From positions 27,203 through 33,451 of the forward strand of contig DBEH01000052.1 in assembly GCA_002294005.1 (NCBI GenBank): a DNA stretch of 6,249 nucleotides, read 5' to 3'. Under the pieces are notes generated by a model. The model worked only from the letters and a program-made list of their open reading frames with translations, was not told where the DNA came from and ran no database searches. A program made the position numbers and the translations under genes. Positions 5,703-6,249 of this stretch are shown in pieces; within the stretch, counting starts at the first letter, position 1, and each line of letters starts with the position of its first letter. This DNA is from Firmicutes bacterium UBA911. GTDB lineage: Bacteria; Bacillota; Desulfotomaculia; Desulfotomaculales; Desulforudaceae.

Positions 5703-5870
5703 TATGATCAATCTACTCTGCCCCTGCGCCAGATCGGCGAGGAATTGGGATACGCCGTGTCTTGGGATGCGGGCACGGCCACGGTGCAGTTTTCCAAGCT
5801 CACACCGTCCGGAGAGGCCGGTGTGAATATCAGTGACCCCGCTCAAATCCGCGCGAGCATAAATCCGTAG
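5703..5870 (+). pseudogene. Remnant of a copper-amine-oxidase-like stalk domain protein (C-terminal end)
   Basis: The + strand frame between TAA 5700-5702 and TAG 5868-5870 is open for 55 codons and has no start codon or Shine-Dalgarno. It reads STLPLRQIGEELGYAVSWD, then AGTATVQF. This is the hallmark of the N-terminal stalk domain of copper amine oxidases (pattern V-P-L-R-x-I-A-E-x-L-G-x-x-V-x-W-D-x-x-T-x-T-V-x-I), which occurs in many secreted cell-surface proteins of Clostridia. Only the second half of one domain is present, followed by a tail ending in SINP. It faces the opposite way to the transglycosylase gene, whose promoter region probably lies inside this relic. I see no function for it. 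Confidence 0.65.
5800..5826. other. 8-bp inverted repeat inside the stalk-domain remnant
   Basis: TCACACCG (5800-5807) and CGGTGTGA (5819-5826) are exact reverse complements around an 11-base loop. There is no T-run on either side. The symmetric shape could suit a dimeric regulator upstream of the transglycosylase gene, but it lies about 130 bases before that start and may be a relic of coding sequence. Confidence 0.3.
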
Positions 5871-5925
5871 ACTAACTTTGATACCCGATGCGTGAAGCCC
5901 TTATTATTAACCCTGCAGCGCAAAA

Positions 5926-6015
5926 TCAATTGCCGGCGTCTTTCCATAATCTAAATGATCTGGCCATTATATCCAGCAGACCCCGGTCAGGCAATCCCGT
6001 CAGCTTCCGGACGTT
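5926..6015 (-). pseudogene. Possible in-frame continuation of the right-edge gene beyond its stop
   Basis: After TAA 6018-6016 the same minus-strand frame stays open for 29 codons to TGA 5928-5926. It begins NVRKLTGLPDRGLLDI and continues MARSFRLWKDAGN. The composition looks protein-like rather than random, and GLP occurs just before and just after the stop. It might be the original C-terminus cut off by a nonsense change, or chance. The rest of 5871-5925 shows nothing I can assign. Confidence 0.25.
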
Positions 6016-6249
6016 TTAGGGTAGCCCTAACACTTCCCTGTCATCGTCGCTAAGAGAGTCTATATATTTTCCGTTAAGCGAACTTTGAGCAATAATAACA
6101 TCGTCCACCCGAGTGTCGAAATACTCATTGAATGGGATTAGTTTCCAGCCGTTGGAGGTGAAAATACCGCCCTCTTTAACAATAACCTTCATACCGCGTA
6201 TGTTCAACGTTACCTCATTTTTTGTAAGTTGTAATGTTTCAGTAAACCA
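6016..6249 (-). CDS. Hypothetical protein, 3' part (continues past the right edge)
   Basis: The minus-strand frame ending at TAA 6018-6016 is open all the way to the window edge (77 codons). It starts there as WFTETLQLTKNEVTLNIRG and ends with SLSDDDREVLGLP. The sequence is AT-rich (many AAT, ATA and TTA codons) compared with the GC-rich genes to its left, which suggests a different origin. Alternating hydrophobic residues (VTLNIRGMKVIVKEGGIF, FDTRVDDVIIAQSS) suggest beta structure with an acidic C-terminus. I do not recognise the family and see no catalytic motif. A shorter reading is possible, starting at TTG 6207-6205 with GAGG 5 bases before it and giving 63 residues. The open frame upstream of that TTG makes a longer gene at least as likely. 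Confidence 0.5.
   Translation of the reverse strand, partial: WFTETLQLTKNEVTLNIRGMKVIVKEGGIFTSNGWKLIPFNEYFDTRVDDVIIAQSSLNGKYIDSLSDDDREVLGLP

Noticed and set aside
5690..5730. Sigma-A promoter for the transglycosylase (minus-strand TATTAT near 5698-5703)
   Set aside because: A -10-like hexamer exists but no reasonable -35 box lies at 16-18 bases; not enough to annotate.

Overview
The window comes from a GC-rich chromosome that looks like an anaerobic, endospore-forming Firmicute of the Clostridia (Desulfotomaculum/Pelotomaculum/Desulforudis-like). The evidence is a CotF-type spore-coat protein, a probable relic of the sporulation gene spoIIP, a rubrerythrin typical of anaerobes, strong GAGGAGG-type Shine-Dalgarno sites and GTG/TTG starts. 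Genus-level placement is inference.

Layout. Positions 1-592, + strand: the 3' tail of a Gly/Met/Gln/His-rich protein, then an intact CotF-family coat protein, a 30-base perfect-palindrome terminator and a leader with an 11-bp tandem repeat. 593-1978, +: a complete TrkH/KtrB-type potassium channel subunit whose Shine-Dalgarno fits an out-of-frame ATG better than the gene's own start. A terminator that appears to work in both directions (about 1989-2034) separates it from a run of minus-strand genes. These are, in transcription order from the right: a membrane-anchored Slt70-like lytic transglycosylase (5673-3862), a decayed spoIIP-like fragment (3860-3645), a small glutaredoxin/NrdH-like protein with a TTG start (3617-3399), a classical rubrerythrin (3284-2748) and a GyrI-like effector-binding-domain protein (2573-2079). 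To the right of the transglycosylase is an opposing relic of a copper-amine-oxidase-type stalk domain (5703-5870). The right edge is AT-richer and carries the 3' part of an unrecognised gene that continues beyond the window.

How it fits together. The coat gene serves spore morphogenesis. TrkH handles K+ uptake, and its cytoplasmic regulatory partner (TrkA/KtrA) is not here. Glutaredoxin and rubrerythrin form a small redox/peroxide-defence group on one strand. The transglycosylase remodels peptidoglycan, and the fragment behind it resembles another sporulation peptidoglycan enzyme. No CRISPR, tRNA, rRNA, IS or complete novel system is visible. The most informative parts are the places where gene remnants flank the transglycosylase, a near-duplicate of the rubrerythrin 3' end just past its stop codon, and the right-edge reading frame that is interrupted by a single stop.
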